Assembly: GCA_963969495.1 (NCBI GenBank)
Contig: OZ018327.1
Span: 30,883,175-30,947,174 of the forward strand
DNA length: 64,000 nucleotides
Direction of reading: 5' to 3'
Source: Ceratothoa steindachneri
Lineage: Eukaryota > Arthropoda > Malacostraca > Isopoda > Cymothoidae
Part shown: piece after piece, positions 20,802 to 33,239 of the stretch
Layout: each line of letters starts with the position of its first letter
Position numbering within the stretch: position 1 is the stretch's first letter
Program-made: the position numbers and the translations under genes
The notes under the pieces: generated by a model
Told to the model about the DNA's origin: nothing
Database searches by the model: none
Seen by the model: only the letters and a program-made list of their open reading frames with translations

Positions 20802-21095
20802 TTAGCCAAGGAAAACTGAAACCTGCACGCTTCGGCATATCGAAGGATTCAGTTTAATGCCTGCTGGACTAGACATCTGGGCTACACTAAGAGAGATTGA
20901 AAGGTCATCCAGGTAGAGTAGCGAGAAGACCTTCAGGTAACACGAGGTGCTACCTTTGATCCTCAGGGTAAAGACTATGACACTTGCCTGTGGGAAGCCA
21001 TCTTCTTGCTCCATTGGGCCAGAGGGCTTTCCCGACCCGTACATAGAATGGACGATCTCGCAAAATTCAGAGGTAAAGATTGGGAGAATCAGCAT
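20802..21095 (-). pseudogene. LINE-A reverse transcriptase remnant
   Basis: The frame contains EDGFPQASVIVFTL (from GVPQGSVLS-type sequence) and VFSLLYLDDLSIS, the RT catalytic box as YLDD. It is upstream of the RNase H region on the same strand, as expected for one ORF2. The upstream fingers and endonuclease are missing, so copy E is 5' truncated near 21.1 kb. Confidence 0.65.
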
Positions 21096-22125
21096 CGGTA
21101 AAAATAATCCTAGTTTTCCGATTCCAAAAACGATTCCTTCAAAATTTCAGTAGACTCTTTCAACAGTGTATTTTTAATTTTCTTTCCTACTTGCCAAATA
21201 GCTGAATAAAAATTTTCAAACATAACAATTTTATGGATGACAAAATCCACAAGGCCTATCATCTGTCCTATTATTCAGTGAAATTATAACATTAATAAGT
21301 TATTTACTAATAGATTTAGATTAGTCAACAAGAATGCATCACTATTTAATATTAATTAATATTGAAGATCTGACTGTATAAGAAAGGTATTTTATGTTTA
21401 ATTGTTTATATGTGAGAAATGAAGGTCTGCTCAGGGCTCGGGTGTCATTTAGAACAGGTGATGCAATTCTAAGATGTTAGAGCTTTGTTAAGTAGCGCTG
21501 CCGAAGTTGGCATTTCGTACAAATTTGCTACCTTTTTGCCACCAAAAAACACTTTTTTATACCATTTTACTTCTGCTTTGTTTTAATTAGATTTGGTACG
21601 ATTTCACCAATTTTGTTACATTTTCAGAGTAAGTTTTGGTACTATTGCTAAAATTCTTTCGGCAGCGGGCAGCCCCGTTGTTCAATTGACTAACAGTGAC
21701 TGTAGATGTTATGCTGCGCACACTTCCTACTCCCAGCTCATGTTAAATGTTGACTAACAATATCATAATAGCTGAATATTAATAGTATTTAATACATTAG
21801 TCATTATTAGTTGACATTATCGAATTAGTCTGATTTGAATTACAATTTCCACATAAACTGTGCATTATTCACTATCAAAGATCTCTAAATTCACTTCGTT
21901 GTGATGACTGACGATACCGAACTTCCAGCATAAGGCACTATATCAGAAGATTAGTTTTTAGCAGATACTATGTAAATTTAGGCACAATGTTCATCTTACA
22001 TTTATGTTTACAAATAACTTTATTAATTATTATTATTAGATGGAAGGAATTAAGAATGAATATTCTATTTTGTGAAGGAATCGGAATCATAACTTATACC
22101 TGGAATTGGACTCAGAATCTCAAAT
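21096..22125. other. Intergenic, AT-rich, nothing recognised
   Basis: No frame above about 70 codons and no motif. It separates the minus-strand LINE-A copy E from a plus-strand LINE-A 5' piece. Confidence 0.5.
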
Positions 22126-22690
22126 TTGGGGGGAATCATCTCATCTCTCCTCTCAGGTAGAAGATGGCTGGAGAGACCCTTGAGAATGCATAGTGGGGTC
22201 AGCTCCTTTTTAGAGGTGGAGCTGCACAAGAGCGACTACAAAGATGGCAGAGGGGAAACCCCCTTGCCACATGGCGATGGTGAGAGCAGAGCCCCTACAC
22301 CGGTTGAAGCAGTGCCTCAATTTTCCTCATCATCCCCCGACACTTGGGTAAGTGAGGCTGCGCTTGGAGGCAAACTTCCATGCGCTTTCCCACTATTCCT
22401 TTGAGTTGTCACCATGATCAGAATTTTTTAAAAAAAGGAAAAGGGAGCCTCATGGAAAGTAGACACTATGACCCTATGAGTGCGGAGGTTAAGAGAGGTC
22501 TCCATAGTATCAAAAACACAGACTATGATCATTTACACATAATCAGTCTGTCCAGCGCTAATGGCATTTGTCAACCCTTCTCGCCATTTATGCAAAATTG
22601 TTCTGGAACTTTGACCACAAAAGATGGTGCCCGCATATCCACCTTGTGCATCTAGTGGAGGAAAGTAAGCTGAGTCGACTGTGCAGCAGC
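22126..22690 (+). mobile_element. LINE-A 5' region and possible start of ORF1
   Basis: Resembles 60-250 (GGAGCTGCACAAGAGCGACTA). A following frame (22380-22655) is open for about 90 codons and may be a decayed N-terminal ORF1, but I see no zinc knuckle, so that part is tentative. Confidence 0.35.
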
Positions 22691-24015
22691 CACCTACATA
22701 ATACTTGCCTTAGCCAGCTGGCTTTCAGCCCTCACAGCAAGTAGAGACACCACAATATACACTACCACTCAATTAAGGCTCTAAAGACGAAAGTGCGCTG
22801 CGACCCAGAACCTCTGTGGATAAGATAGTAACCGTGGAAAGGGGTAAAAGGGTATGTAATAAAGAAAAATAGAGATAATGGATCCACTAGTGAAGTAGGG
22901 TGGGTGATGGATCACCTATTATTATAAGACCCTGGTGCTAGGTGATCCCAGGATGGCATGCAGTCAACCAAGATACCAAGACTACTGGACCAAACTGTGT
23001 ACAAGTGGAAACACTCCTCCTGGTGCAAAGTGCCGGGAGACAATGAAAGTCATAATAATAATATTAATAACTAATAATAATAATTAATACTACCCATCAA
23101 AAGTGAAAGTAGTGCTGAGTTTGAGATAATTAAAAGTCAACCAGGTGACAGGGCCTCCCTAATTTGCACTTAGGCCAGGACGATGTGCAGCTCCTCTGGA
23201 TACCAAGTGTAACAGGGTACCCCCGGGTCAGTGGTGGTCAAATTCCTTGCCCAACCAAACACTGAGCTTAGGGGTTGATTCGCTGATATTAAATAGAAAA
23301 GGTTGGTGTGTTCTATCCAGCACACCATCTATCCAATCTTGGGTTTTCAGTTTTCATGGCTTCAACCTGTGCAGCAAGAAAGACCGGACAAAGTTGCCCA
23401 GTGGACTGGTCTCTCTAAAAGATAATGTTGAGAAATAACTGGTACACCCCTACAGTTCATTTTTGTGGGTGAGTGTGGAAGGTTGGAGGAGAGGGAGCCC
23501 TCATTTTAGCCGGAGGGGGGAGCTTGTTTCCACCAGCTTTCCCAAAGTGGAGACTGGGAGGTAGAAGGATCACAAATGAACACTATGGTGAGCATGCTAA
23601 TAGGCCTGGAGGGACCAAGAACAGCCCCTTTTTTTTGGAGTAACATGTAGAAAGACAGTGGCGGCAATTCTGACACTTGGCTTAAAATGGATTTATCAAC
23701 AAAGGCATTTGAGCAGTTTGCACAGATTTCGGGTTAAATGGACTTAGCAGATCTGTAAGTTTATAGTATGACTATAGCAACTCAAGAAGCCTGTCATTAA
23801 GTAATGTGACAGAGTGCACCTCTAGGTGCATCCTTCATTCATCCAGTCCTGGCAATTCATATGCCTGCAGCTCTGAGCACCCCTCTAGGTATAGGTGCAG
23901 TATAACCGACACGTCTAAGGAAGCCTCAGTAGCTTTGACCTCCCCCACCCCTTCATATGCTTGGTAGCTGGAGGACAATCAGAGTGATGCCCAGAGCAGT
24001 GTAAAAAAAAAATAT
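22691..24015. other. CpG-poor decayed repeat DNA
   Basis: Segments such as GTGAGCATGCTAATAGGCCTGGAGGGACC (near 23590) recur in diverged form at 34880-34910, showing that it is repeat-derived. No intact domain is seen. It contains an A tract at about 24003 before the next LINE-A end. Confidence 0.4.
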
Positions 24016-24560
24016 ATTATTATTAAGACCCATCTGCTAACTGCCTACAAGAGCACAAGTCGCCATGATTTTGCTAGAGCCTAATGCTAAGTTAAAAAAA
24101 AAAGAAAGACCCAAAACCCCAGACATACACACTAGCAAAAAGGAAGATGCCCCAGCATCAGGACCCCTCCCCTAGCATGGGAGTATGCAACCAACATCAA
24201 AATCAAATGAGGCCAACCTCCTCCAAGAAGTCAAATAGTCCATGAAATTGCAGTCTCAATGCACTGACCTGCAACTTTTAATCCCCGTAGGCAGGCTCTC
24301 ATCACTGGTCTGGATAACTAGCCCTCTCAAACTCTTTGGCACCATCATTACAAATAATCACAATTGTCCAGGAACCCAGCAGAAGATAATCTCTAGATCT
24401 ACCGTGCTTGCGGCAACCATGGCACCATGGACACCACAAGCAAGGTGTAGAGATTTAGAGGCAGAACTAACCAAGGGCAGCTCCAAAAGTGGTAACCTTT
24501 TTACTAATGGGGAGGAGACAGGCGTTCCTCTCCACAAGTCAGACATATGTTGTGGTTTTC
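24016..24560 (-). mobile_element. LINE-A copy F
   Basis: The 3' end is recognisable (CCCATCTGCTAACTGCCTAC and CACAAGTCGCC, then AGCCTAATGCTAAG). At 24350-24440 the RNase H region (TCCAGGAACCCAGCAGAAGA) remains; the middle is deleted compared with copy E. Very few CpGs are left. Confidence 0.6.
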
Positions 24561-25463
24561 CTCTCCAAACCCAAAGTTAAATGAGTTTTTTGCTATTTCG
24601 CAACAGGTTACTCAAATTTGTAGGAAAATTTCCCACAAAAGATATTTCCTAAACTTGTGACCAATATAAGAAAAGGTTGATGGGCTATATTCCGCGTCCA
24701 ATGCTTCTCCCAGCTATCCCATCTATCTTCAGGTTACCACTCTGGGTGGTTAAAGAGTGGTGTTTGCACCAAGTTGGCCAGTTGAGGGTGGATCCATAAA
24801 GGCAGCAGCTCACAACTGAGCAGGCAGCAAGAGGCAGGGTGTGAACCGGATTTCCTCACTAGGTGCACTAATCATCGATGTGATGGCCAGGATCTTAAGA
24901 CCTGTTGTAGCAAAGCCAAAGAGCGGACTCAAAACTTTTAGCTGACCTGACTCAAAGCCTACCCGCCACAAGCAGCGCATTACATGACAGCGAGGGGTGG
25001 GGCAAAAGTGATCTTCCCATCATACAGGATCATTCAATTTGCTTACAAATTCCAATGCCTCTCTTCTGATGCAGCATGAGGTAGCTGGTCAGCAGCCCTT
25101 AACGCCACGAAAATAGAGAGGGAAAAGGGGTAGGAAAAAAGGGGATGCTTAGAGGGACAAGGAGGAAGTGCATCGCTTCCCCAATCCCTGTCAACCCAGT
25201 GAGCAGAGCATAATGTGTAACAAGTTACACCAGAGAAAGGGCCTTGGCAACCATACCACGATGCGGCAGAATTTCCCCGCATTGAACTGATGATGAAATA
25301 TAGAAGCAAATAAATGTAGAACCCCTACCCAGATGCAACTACACTGCCACAAACAAAAAAATATTTATAGTAAGTAGAATGGAGACCATGCCGGGTGTAA
25401 ATCATCCCCTCCCACACGCCTCACTTGCTGATGGGGTAAAAAAAACCTATCTGGGAAGGGGTG
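24561..25463. other. Decayed repeat DNA, no gene
   Basis: No motif-bearing frame. CpG-poor like its neighbours. Confidence 0.4.
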
Positions 25464-26000
25464 ATTTTTTTTTTAAAGGCGACCATCTGCATGAGTCACT
25501 GTAATTAAAATAGCCCACAACTAGGTTACATTAAAAAACACAACACCCAAAATAGAACAAAACTAAGCCCCCCCCCCAAGCAGGTAGCATGCTCCCACAT
25601 CAGGGGAGGGGTGGCGCCTCTGCCTAGCGCTGGAACATACTACTAACACCAGAGAGAATCAAATAAAATGGATGCTGCCAGTCTCCACCAAAAACCAGAA
25701 TCTACAAGTCTGTGTGAACAAATGTCACAAATATAAAGGACCAGTGGTAGCAACCGCACTCATCTCAATGTGTGGACAGGTAATGTGTAGAAAGATCCCC
25801 AAACTGAGACATTCAACAAGAATATGCCAAACAGTCTAGGTGAAGATACAGTCATTGCATTAAGGTGCAGAGGAGCACTCCGGGAAAGGGCAGTTTATCC
25901 TGCAAGTGTGACCAATTCAAAGAAGACAAAGCAATATGAAACTGTCAGGTTTGCGAGGTTGGCCCACAGTTAACAGTCAGGGTGGGAAGGGTAGGCAGAG
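25464..26000 (-). mobile_element. LINE-A copy G, 3' end
   Basis: Starts with T8 and AAAGGCGACCATCTGC, then AGCCCACAACTAGGTTACATT, a decayed form of the two-hairpin tail. ATTCAACAAGAATATGCCAAACAGTCTAGG near 25810 is the same segment as ATTCAACAAGAATGTGCCGAACAGTCTGAG at 19710 with CpGs changed. 26001-26393 holds further decayed sequence of the same kind without a clear domain. Confidence 0.6.
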
Positions 26001-26393
26001 AGCACACAGCCAGCATGGTATCCTGCAAACAGGCACCAGGAGATGCACCTCAAAAGCTCCTCACAGTTGGGACGAGGTCCACACCAATTGAATTAAAGGA
26101 AAATAACCTCTATGCTTAGCTGACAAGAATGGACAGAGACTCCCTAGACAAAGAACTCAGGGGGATGTCACCTTTAAACACTTATTGGGGGAGGTTGAGC
26201 TGGCCACGCAAGGCTTTTTCCTCACCTCAAAAACCTTTTGCAGGCAAAGCGGCTTTGGAGAAAGAGGCCCTAGTCTTTTGAAACAGAGGGTCTCTGGTTG
26301 CTATCCACCTTTCAGGATACATTAGAATGCCCCATGACCGTCTCATGAACACCTTCAGGGTTTGTCTCCTGTCAATCTAACAATTCAGGTGAT

Positions 26394-27830
26394 TTAAAAA
26401 AAATAATAAGATACCATCTGCTGACTGCCTACTAGGGCACAAGTTGCTGCACAGCCTAATACCAGGCTAGATTAAAAAATACAAGGCTAAGACACAAACT
26501 GAATAACAATAACAAAACAAGATAAGCAAAAAGGCAACAAGAAGGAAGTGCGCTCCAGCATCAGTGGTAGGCTACCTACCCCAATGTAGGAGGCCAGCCT
26601 CCTACAAAGTCATATAGTCTGCAAGTCTGTGTACACAAACCAGTCCCAAGTACAAGCAGTAGTGACCCCACTCATCCTGGTACTGGAAAAGGTAACGTGC
26701 ATGAAGATGACCCAGACTGGGACATTAAAAAAAAAGAAGCCAATAACACAGTTGTCACCAAGGTTCCAGCGAGCACTCCTCTTTGGCATGCAACTTAAAG
26801 TCCCCCTCTGCCATCTCCCATTTTTTTGCTAAGCAGCCAGTACTCCTGCCATGTAATTGGTGTGAGGAAGAGGGGAAACACTGGTCTGGTCACCCAGTCC
26901 TCGTGAACTCTTTGGTGCACATATTCCCCATAATTCCCACAGGTCAATCAACCCAGCAGATAATCTCAACATCCGCCCATCTTGACGAAACGATGGTGTT
27001 ACATATCACAAACTAGGGGATGCAGAGATTTCAATGCCCTGAGAGCAGTAGGGCACTTATTGAGTTGCTATAGATAATCTGGTTTCCCAACCGGGCATGA
27101 TGTATTATCGCCTATACAGAGCAGTGGATTGCAACCAGCTTGGCTGTGAAGATGTATGCAGCACCTGGCAGAGCCCCCACTGACTTCAAACTGAGAGGAT
27201 ATGGCATAGAAACTGACCCCCTCTTAGGACTTGGAACCATTTGTATACACTGGCATTGTTCCAGCATGTGCTTCAAAAAAGTCAAACGCAATACTCCCAG
27301 CGCTGTAGAAGCTTTGGAAGCAGAGGCGTGATGACAAATAGTCAAAAGTAGCATCATGGGCAGAGCCAGGGGCGCCACTGAGCTCTTGAAGGAGTTTCCT
27401 AGTCCTAAACCCAAAAGGCTTAGGGTATGACTGACATCTCTCTCTCTCTCTCAGATCAGCTGCAGATGCAATGAGGGCTGTTGGTGACTGAACAAGGCAT
27501 TGGGCCAGTGAGTGGCATCTGCCCAGTATCGACAAGTAGGCTTTCAATGGGGGACATTGGGAAAGCAAATGATTCAGTGGAAGGCAGTGACACCTCTTTA
27601 ACAGTAGCAGACACGTGGATAGAATTCGTTTTAATCGGGATGGGGTGTGAGCCATTAGCCCACCATCCCAGGATGGTGTTGCAAAACTGATATCCTGTGA
27701 GGGTGGGCAGGGGCACACACTCAGCATTGACTCCAGCAGAAAGATAGCTAACAGGGGTGAAGCTCTCAGCAAATGAGACTTGGCTAAACACAATAAAGAC
27801 ATTGTGCACTGTGTGAGCTTTTTTCACATT
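26394..27830 (-). mobile_element. LINE-A copy H, RNase H to 3' end
   Basis: The 3' tail at 26410-26475 (CCATCTGCTGACTGCCTACT, CACAAGTTGCTG, AGCCTAATACCAGGCT) is followed by the RNase H region. The minus frame ending at 27224 finishes with PVYTNGSKS (RNase H start, VYTDGSKS-type), and 27112-27414 continues with LPGAAYIFTAKLVAIHCSV. Upstream it reads through the connection region to about 27830. Almost every CpG seen in copy E has become TpG or CpA here. Confidence 0.65.
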
Positions 27831-27970
27831 GTGTATGTGCTTGGATCAACTAGCCAGACTTCAGGTAAATCTGTTTTTGCATGCCTACATGATCGATTTG
27901 TATGGCTGAAGCAGTTTTAGTAGTAGCACCTCCATGGTAGTGGCACAAATGCCTTTATGCAGTAGTGATA

Positions 27971-28400
27971 TCAACTGGAACTTACCAAGTCGGGAAATTT
28001 GCCACAGCTGGTGTGATACAAGAGTACAGGGGAGAGTCTTAAGGCCCCTACCCATTTTCTTATCACATGTTCAACCTTTACCACCCCATGGTTCACTGGC
28101 TCTTTGGTGATGTCTTTGAAGTAATAGTTCATGAGTTCTCTGGCATAAACCGCTCCTTTTACTAACTTCATGATAAGAGTGCATCACACTAACTGGTGTG
28201 CCAGTGAGTGTACCAAGGGCACTAATCATCACCACCTCGTAAGAGTCCAACATATTAGCCAGAAGGCTTCCATCCAAGAAATGCATCACCTTCAGCTTCT
28301 CCTAGTCAAATTGGCTCATCCTCTCTTCTGTCTTGACAGATCATGTTGCCTTTGGCCAACATGCAATATGTGGAGTGAATGACTATAGAGCACTTAGAGG
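27971..28400 (-). pseudogene. LINE-A ORF1 fragment
   Basis: Two frames give MISALGTLTGTPVSV (28071-28289) and KGAVYARELMNYYF, DITKEP, GVVKVEHVIRK (27971-28171), matching the ORF1 at 11360-11490. It lies upstream of copy H on the same strand, but the interval is too short to contain the endonuclease and RT, so copy H lacks the first part of ORF2. Confidence 0.6.
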
Positions 28401-29921
28401 CAGCCAACTCAAAGAACTGCCAGGTAGACGCTAAATAAGGGCTCACAATGTAATTGAGGTTGTGTTCAACACACTTGCAACTGGGTCCCTGTCTGTCCCC
28501 AGAGCTCCCAAGGAGGGGAAGGAACCCAGTCTTCTTTGACTACTTTTTACAATTTATTTATTTTTAAAAGGAGATAGGGAAATGAACCTGCTTTTCTCCA
28601 GCCCCAGAAGCCCCCACCCCCCAGACTGGACAGAGCAGCCTCACCAAGATCATTCACCAGAATGGAAAAGGGCTTGGTTGTTTTAAGGGTACCAGTCGAC
28701 GGAATAGGTCCCGTCCCTCCTCTCCTTGAGTCCTCAGGGGGGCCAAGCTGCCTGAAAAGCAGCTTGCACAGGGGCTGGGTTACCTTCTGGACTGTGTCTA
28801 GCTAGGAGCCTCCATGTGCAAGGGATACCCAAGCAAGGGCTGAAAAAACAATGTAAGGCTCTGGGTCTTAAGAGATTAAGTCTAAATGCTGATTTGCAAT
28901 GACATTTCAACCACATTTAAATGCTGCTGAAGAATGTTCAAGACTAGAGACTGCAGAAAAGACAGTCTCCAAATATTAAGACATACAGGGGTCTGAAATC
29001 TGTCTTAGCTACCTGTAGTACTCAATTGTTTTATCATGGAAGCTTTAGACATGCTTCTACTTCAATGCCAAAAGAGTTTGACACTATTAAGTTAAGATAC
29101 CTAGGACTGCAATGAAAAGCAGCAGGCCTACTTCAAAATATAAGAAAACTCAAGTGTTCAGGTAGCACTGGTAAACACCCAAAACATGCTGATTATCACA
29201 CACACATCTTGCACTGAGTAAGAGATCCCATTCAAAATGTCTGGATGCTAAAAAAATAAGAGGAAATACTGATATAAGCACAGTTCAAGCACAGGGGCTG
29301 TCATCTCCAGCAGGATGCATTTATATGATTGAAGCTGCTGTTAACTATTTCTTTTTGCACCTGATGTAAACATCTAGATACATGAAGGGAAGGAAGTGGA
29401 CATTCAAAAGACAAGACTTGCATCCATGAAGGTCATCAATACCCTCTCAATCCATGTCCATGTGTGAATCAGGAGAGCACAGGAAAAGGTCCATACAGAA
29501 ATGATAAGCATGCAGAAATGCATAAAATCACTGAGTTGCAAGTCCCAATTATAACTCACTAACCAGAGTAGCTAGGAACTGGCCCAGGAGAATGACCATA
29601 TAGTCCCCCTTCAGTGGCTATCTACTGTTTAGAACCTGCATCTGAGTATTTTGCTCTTCATGAGTTGGCTAGCTACCTCCTGGACATGGATAACTAGCCT
29701 AAACAAATTCAGAACTCGGTATATTATATATCCACAATCCCAGGGAGGAGGTATTGAGAGCTTATGCAAAATATGAAGATTAGGTGCTAGGGATACATTT
29801 CCCCCTAAAATTTAAGTGAAAATGTGTGGAAGATATATATAGTTAAAGATCCCCCTGCAGGCATGCGGCGGAAAGGGTAAACTGTGCATAATGGGTCTGT
29901 GATGGACTACAAGCCTCAAGA
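28401..29921. other. Intergenic, no gene recognised
   Basis: Moderate GC, CpG-poor. Frames are short and without motifs. It may contain further decayed LINE 5' sequence near 28700-28920. Confidence 0.4.
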
Positions 29922-30395
29922 TTTTTTTGACTGCCTTCCAGGTCATAAGTTGCTGTAATTAAAATTTCAGCCTAGTGATACTAGACTACTTTAAAATTCC
30001 CCACACTAAAAATAAAAAGGCACCAGTTTCAGACGGAAGACCTGACACCAGCGCACGAGCATCCAACCAACACCAAACAGTCAAATAAAATGGAGGCCAA
30101 ACTCTTCCAAAAAGAGAATACACAAGTATGTATGCACAAACTCGTCCTGAGTACAAGTGGTAGTGACCCCATTCATACCAGTACCGGGACAGGTAATTTG
30201 CGCGATCACCCAGACTGGGACATTCAACAGGAATGTGCCGAACATTCTGGGGGACAACTCACATCACAATAAAGTGAGGGCAGAGGTCCATCAAATGGAG
30301 ATGCATCCAGCGAGTGCATCCAATTCGGAGACGATAGAAAGCGACCCAAGCCCATCACAGCAATGGGGGGTAGGGTCCATGGGAACATGTGGCGA
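29922..30395 (-). mobile_element. LINE-A copy I
   Basis: T7 then GACTGCCTTCCAGGTCATAAG and AGCCTAGTGATACTAGACTACTTT form the decayed 3' tail. GGGACATTCAACAGGAATGT and CCAATTCGGAGACGATAGAAA place the rest in the C-terminal region of ORF2. Confidence 0.6.
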
Positions 30396-30475
30396 ATGGC
30401 ACACATCCTGCATGGGCATGAGTTGCCATAATCAGGTTAGCTTAGTATTTAGGATATATTAAAATAAAAAGAACA
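30396..30475 (-). mobile_element. LINE-A copy J, 3' tail only
   Basis: CCTGCATGGGCATGAGTTGCC followed by TTAGCTTAGTATTTAGGATATATTAAAAT is another degraded tail directly next to copy I. It may mark an independent insertion into copy I. Confidence 0.45.
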
Positions 30476-31324
30476 AAAAACAAAACAGATGAGTAAAAAC
30501 ATAGATAAGGAAAAGAAAGAGCAATAGGAGAAAAGGGTGAGAAGAATATAAATATGTTAAAAACTACCACTGCAACAGAAACCAAGAGGGAGGGGTGAAC
30601 CACCACCACTACCAGGCATGAATAAACAAAAACTAGTCAGTGACTAGCGTGTGATTATTAGCCATGAAAGGAGGTGAGGCTTATAAAGTGGCCCCAATAG
30701 AGTAAAATAGAAATGTCTAGAAGGAAAAACCTGGGGAAGATTCAAACTAAGTTTGAGACTGCTTATCGGCACTGTAACTAGAAGGCAATGGCACTACACG
30801 TATAAAGTGCAATTCTATATAGGGGAGGCTGTTGCAGGACACACCAACATGGTTCTTGGATGCAGATTATGACAATTCCATTGTTGGAATGCACCCTACA
30901 TATGAGGGGCCTGAATGGCAGATGCTATTAGCCTTCACAAAGGTGGTACTGAATGGCAGATGCCATTAGCCTTCACAAAGGGGGTACTGTGAGGATTGCT
31001 GTTAAATGAACACTGTAAAAGGACCCAGAAAGCTATATTACGGGCTTTAAAAAGCGAGCCAAATGGAACCAAGGGGAAGGGGGAACCACGCACACCAGGG
31101 CTGAGTGGATGAAAGCTAGTCAATGATTAGTATGTGAAATTCATCACTATTCATGGAAGGAGGCCTTAACATGCATGAGACAAAAACATGTCCAATTTTC
31201 ATACCAAACTGCACAAAAATGATAAGTTCTCTTTGTTTATGCATGTCTTTTCTTTCTGATTATTATTGACAAACGCTTTCAACATAAAGCCATGTTGGTT
31301 CAACTAAAGAAAACATTCAACACA
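30476..31324. other. Intergenic with a short tandem duplication
   Basis: A-rich, no gene. A 38-bp segment (GAATGGCAGATGCYATTAGC and the following bases) is duplicated head to tail at 30913-30950 and 30951-30988. Confidence 0.5.
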
Positions 31325-31560
31325 TCTTGTTCTACAAGTTTCCTATAAGGGTAAAGTTAAGTGAAGGAGCAAAAATCCATCGTATGTGGTGGTTTTGCCA
31401 TTTTAGAAATGGGGACTTTAGCATAAAGGATGAGCCAAGAGACTTATCCAAATGGATAGAAGCATTAGAAGCAGCAAATCCTGCCAAGAAACTCAGCAGC
31501 CATTTCAAGGTTAAGGACTCAATTGTCCTACATTAATTGAAAAGGCTTAGAAAAGTTTCA
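31325..31560 (+). pseudogene. Irritans-like mariner N-terminal fragment
   Basis: The frame reads LVLYKFPIRVKLSEGAK, then FCHFRNGDFSIKDEPR and ALEAANPAKKLSSHF. The FRNGDFSxxDEPR segment and the following EANPAxxxxELA-like segment are hallmarks of the DNA-binding domain of irritans/HsMar-like mariners. A stop interrupts it before LKRLRKVSRVGRW. The catalytic half is not visible and I could not find terminal repeats, so this is a scrap. Confidence 0.6.
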
Positions 31561-31859
31561 AGGGTTGGAAGATGGTTCCCATAACCGTCAGTATAGAGAT
31601 TCAACAAGTCAATTACTGTGAGGGATTGCATACACAACTCCAAAATACAATTATGGCACCAAGCCTTCTCAGGCATTGGAGAAGAGAGGGAATGCAACTG
31701 TCGCAATTGAGGCCAGATGAGTACTAAATCCAACAGATGTCAACCAGCACAATTTCTATGCATCATCATTCCACCTTTGCAAAGTACAGGAATAAAAAAG
31801 ATAGGTGCAGTAAAATGGAAAAGGGGTGGGAAGAAAGCAGGCATGTGAAATCAACACAC

Positions 31860-32680
31860 ACATTTCTTACAACCCCTACTTGTCCAGAAATCCAGCAGAC
31901 AATCTCATCCCCTCACATTGAAAAACCTTGCAAACTAGACAGAGGAGGGGTTCAAAAGTGTTAAAAGAACTAAGTGTGCCCTGCAAGTCAGCCGTGAAGA
32001 CAGATGTAGTACCTACAAGAATCCCATGGAATTCAAACAGGTGAGAAAACATGGAAGCTCCACAAAATACAAATGCAGTATTTCTAGCGTTGAAGAAGCT
32101 TTGGGAGCAGAGGCATGGTGTAAAACATTCAGATGTGGTACCCTCCAAAGTAACATGTTGGGCAGATCAGCAGTGGCTTAAATTGAGAGCCATTGGTCAC
32201 AGGGGGGATGCTTAACCTACAAGTATAAGCCCATAACCTGATAAAGCAAGCAGCAACTTACCAGGATTGACAAGGAAGCAATCTAAAGGACTACTACCAG
32301 GATTGCCAAGGAACCTCTCTGAAGAACTAAAGACATGCACAAACAAGCAGCATCTCACCAGGCTTGACAAGGAGCCTCTCTGAAGAGCTAAGGATGTGCA
32401 CAAGGTTGCAGATATCATAGGGCAGAGGAATAGTAGAACATTAAGGAAGCAGCCCTATCAACACCCAAGGAACTGAATGATACAAGAGACCATAAGGCTG
32501 CAAATATGCTCCTCCCAGGCAAAGGCAATGCATGGGTTGAAAACAAGACCCAAGGAAACAATGCAACTAGCACAGGTCCAGGTTAGGGCAGAGCCCTCAA
32601 ATGTGTACCATCTTAGTCTCCCTACCCCCTCCAACAAACCTGTGCTATTTCGCCAGTCAGTGGTAGGCATCTAAGAAAAA
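31860..32680 (-). mobile_element. LINE-A copy K
   Basis: GTCCAGAAATCCAGCAGACA, GTGAAGACAGATGTAGTACC and AAGCTTTGGGAGCAGAGGCATGGTG align with the RNase H region of copies A and E, in the same order. Three imperfect repeats of ACCAGGNTTGNCAAGGAxCC (32245-32403) lie within it. No frame is intact. Confidence 0.55.
32245..32403. repeat. Three imperfect 45-60 bp repeats
   Basis: The core TTACCAGGATTGACAAGGA recurs as CTACCAGGATTGCCAAGGA and TCACCAGGCTTGACAAGGA; the last two copies also share CCTCTCTGAAGARCTAA. Confidence 0.6.
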
Positions 32681-33049
32681 AAAAATCATCTACATCGAAT
32701 GTGGCAAGAACATCTTACATCAGCACTGAGAACACTTCCCATACAGAGAATCAACACTTTCTTAGGAACTCAAAACAAAAGGGAGATATCTACTTAGCCC
32801 ACATCGTATGGAAGGTCTGCATGCTACTGAAGTGTCACACAATATCATATCTTCTCCAAATAAAAAAAATAGCATGGAGGGCTGTCTACAAATGTAGAGT
32901 GAGTAGAACTTGCAAAAGCTGCAGGGCAAGAGACAGGTGACCTACAATATTCAAGAAATAAGCTAGCCTAATATTAACTAGCAATATCTGTGCTTAATGC
33001 CTAACATTAACCATCAATGTGTATGCATACAAAAAATTAGAGAATTTGG

Positions 33050-33239
33050 TAAAAAATGATCAGGGTAGTATGATCTCTCCTCTGCTAGCAAAAGCAAGCA
33101 CAATAACCAATTACCAGAAATTTGGGAGGATACCCTCCATCCAGTAAAAAATGGTCAGGGTAGTATGATCTCTCCTCTGCTAGCAAAAGCAAGCACAATA
33201 ACCAATTACCAGAAATTTGGGAGGATACCCTCCATCCAG
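33050..33239. repeat. 95-bp tandem duplication, nearly perfect
   Basis: Copies 33050-33144 and 33145-33239 differ at one obvious base (AATGATC versus AATGGTC). Such identity in otherwise decayed DNA points to a recent duplication, or to an assembly artefact. Confidence 0.9.

Larger units (their letters stand above)
19334..21095 (-). mobile_element. LINE-A copy E, best-preserved 3' half
   Basis: Begins at its 3' end with T11 (19334-19344, the poly(A) tail), then the terminal sequence with two hairpins: GCGACTT/AAGTCGC (19359-19378) and AGCCTA/TAGGCT (19390-19405). Going upstream on the minus strand it continues with the C-terminal knuckle, RNase H, the connection region and a decayed RT. CpG sites are well preserved compared with other copies, which suggests a younger age. 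Confidence 0.75.
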
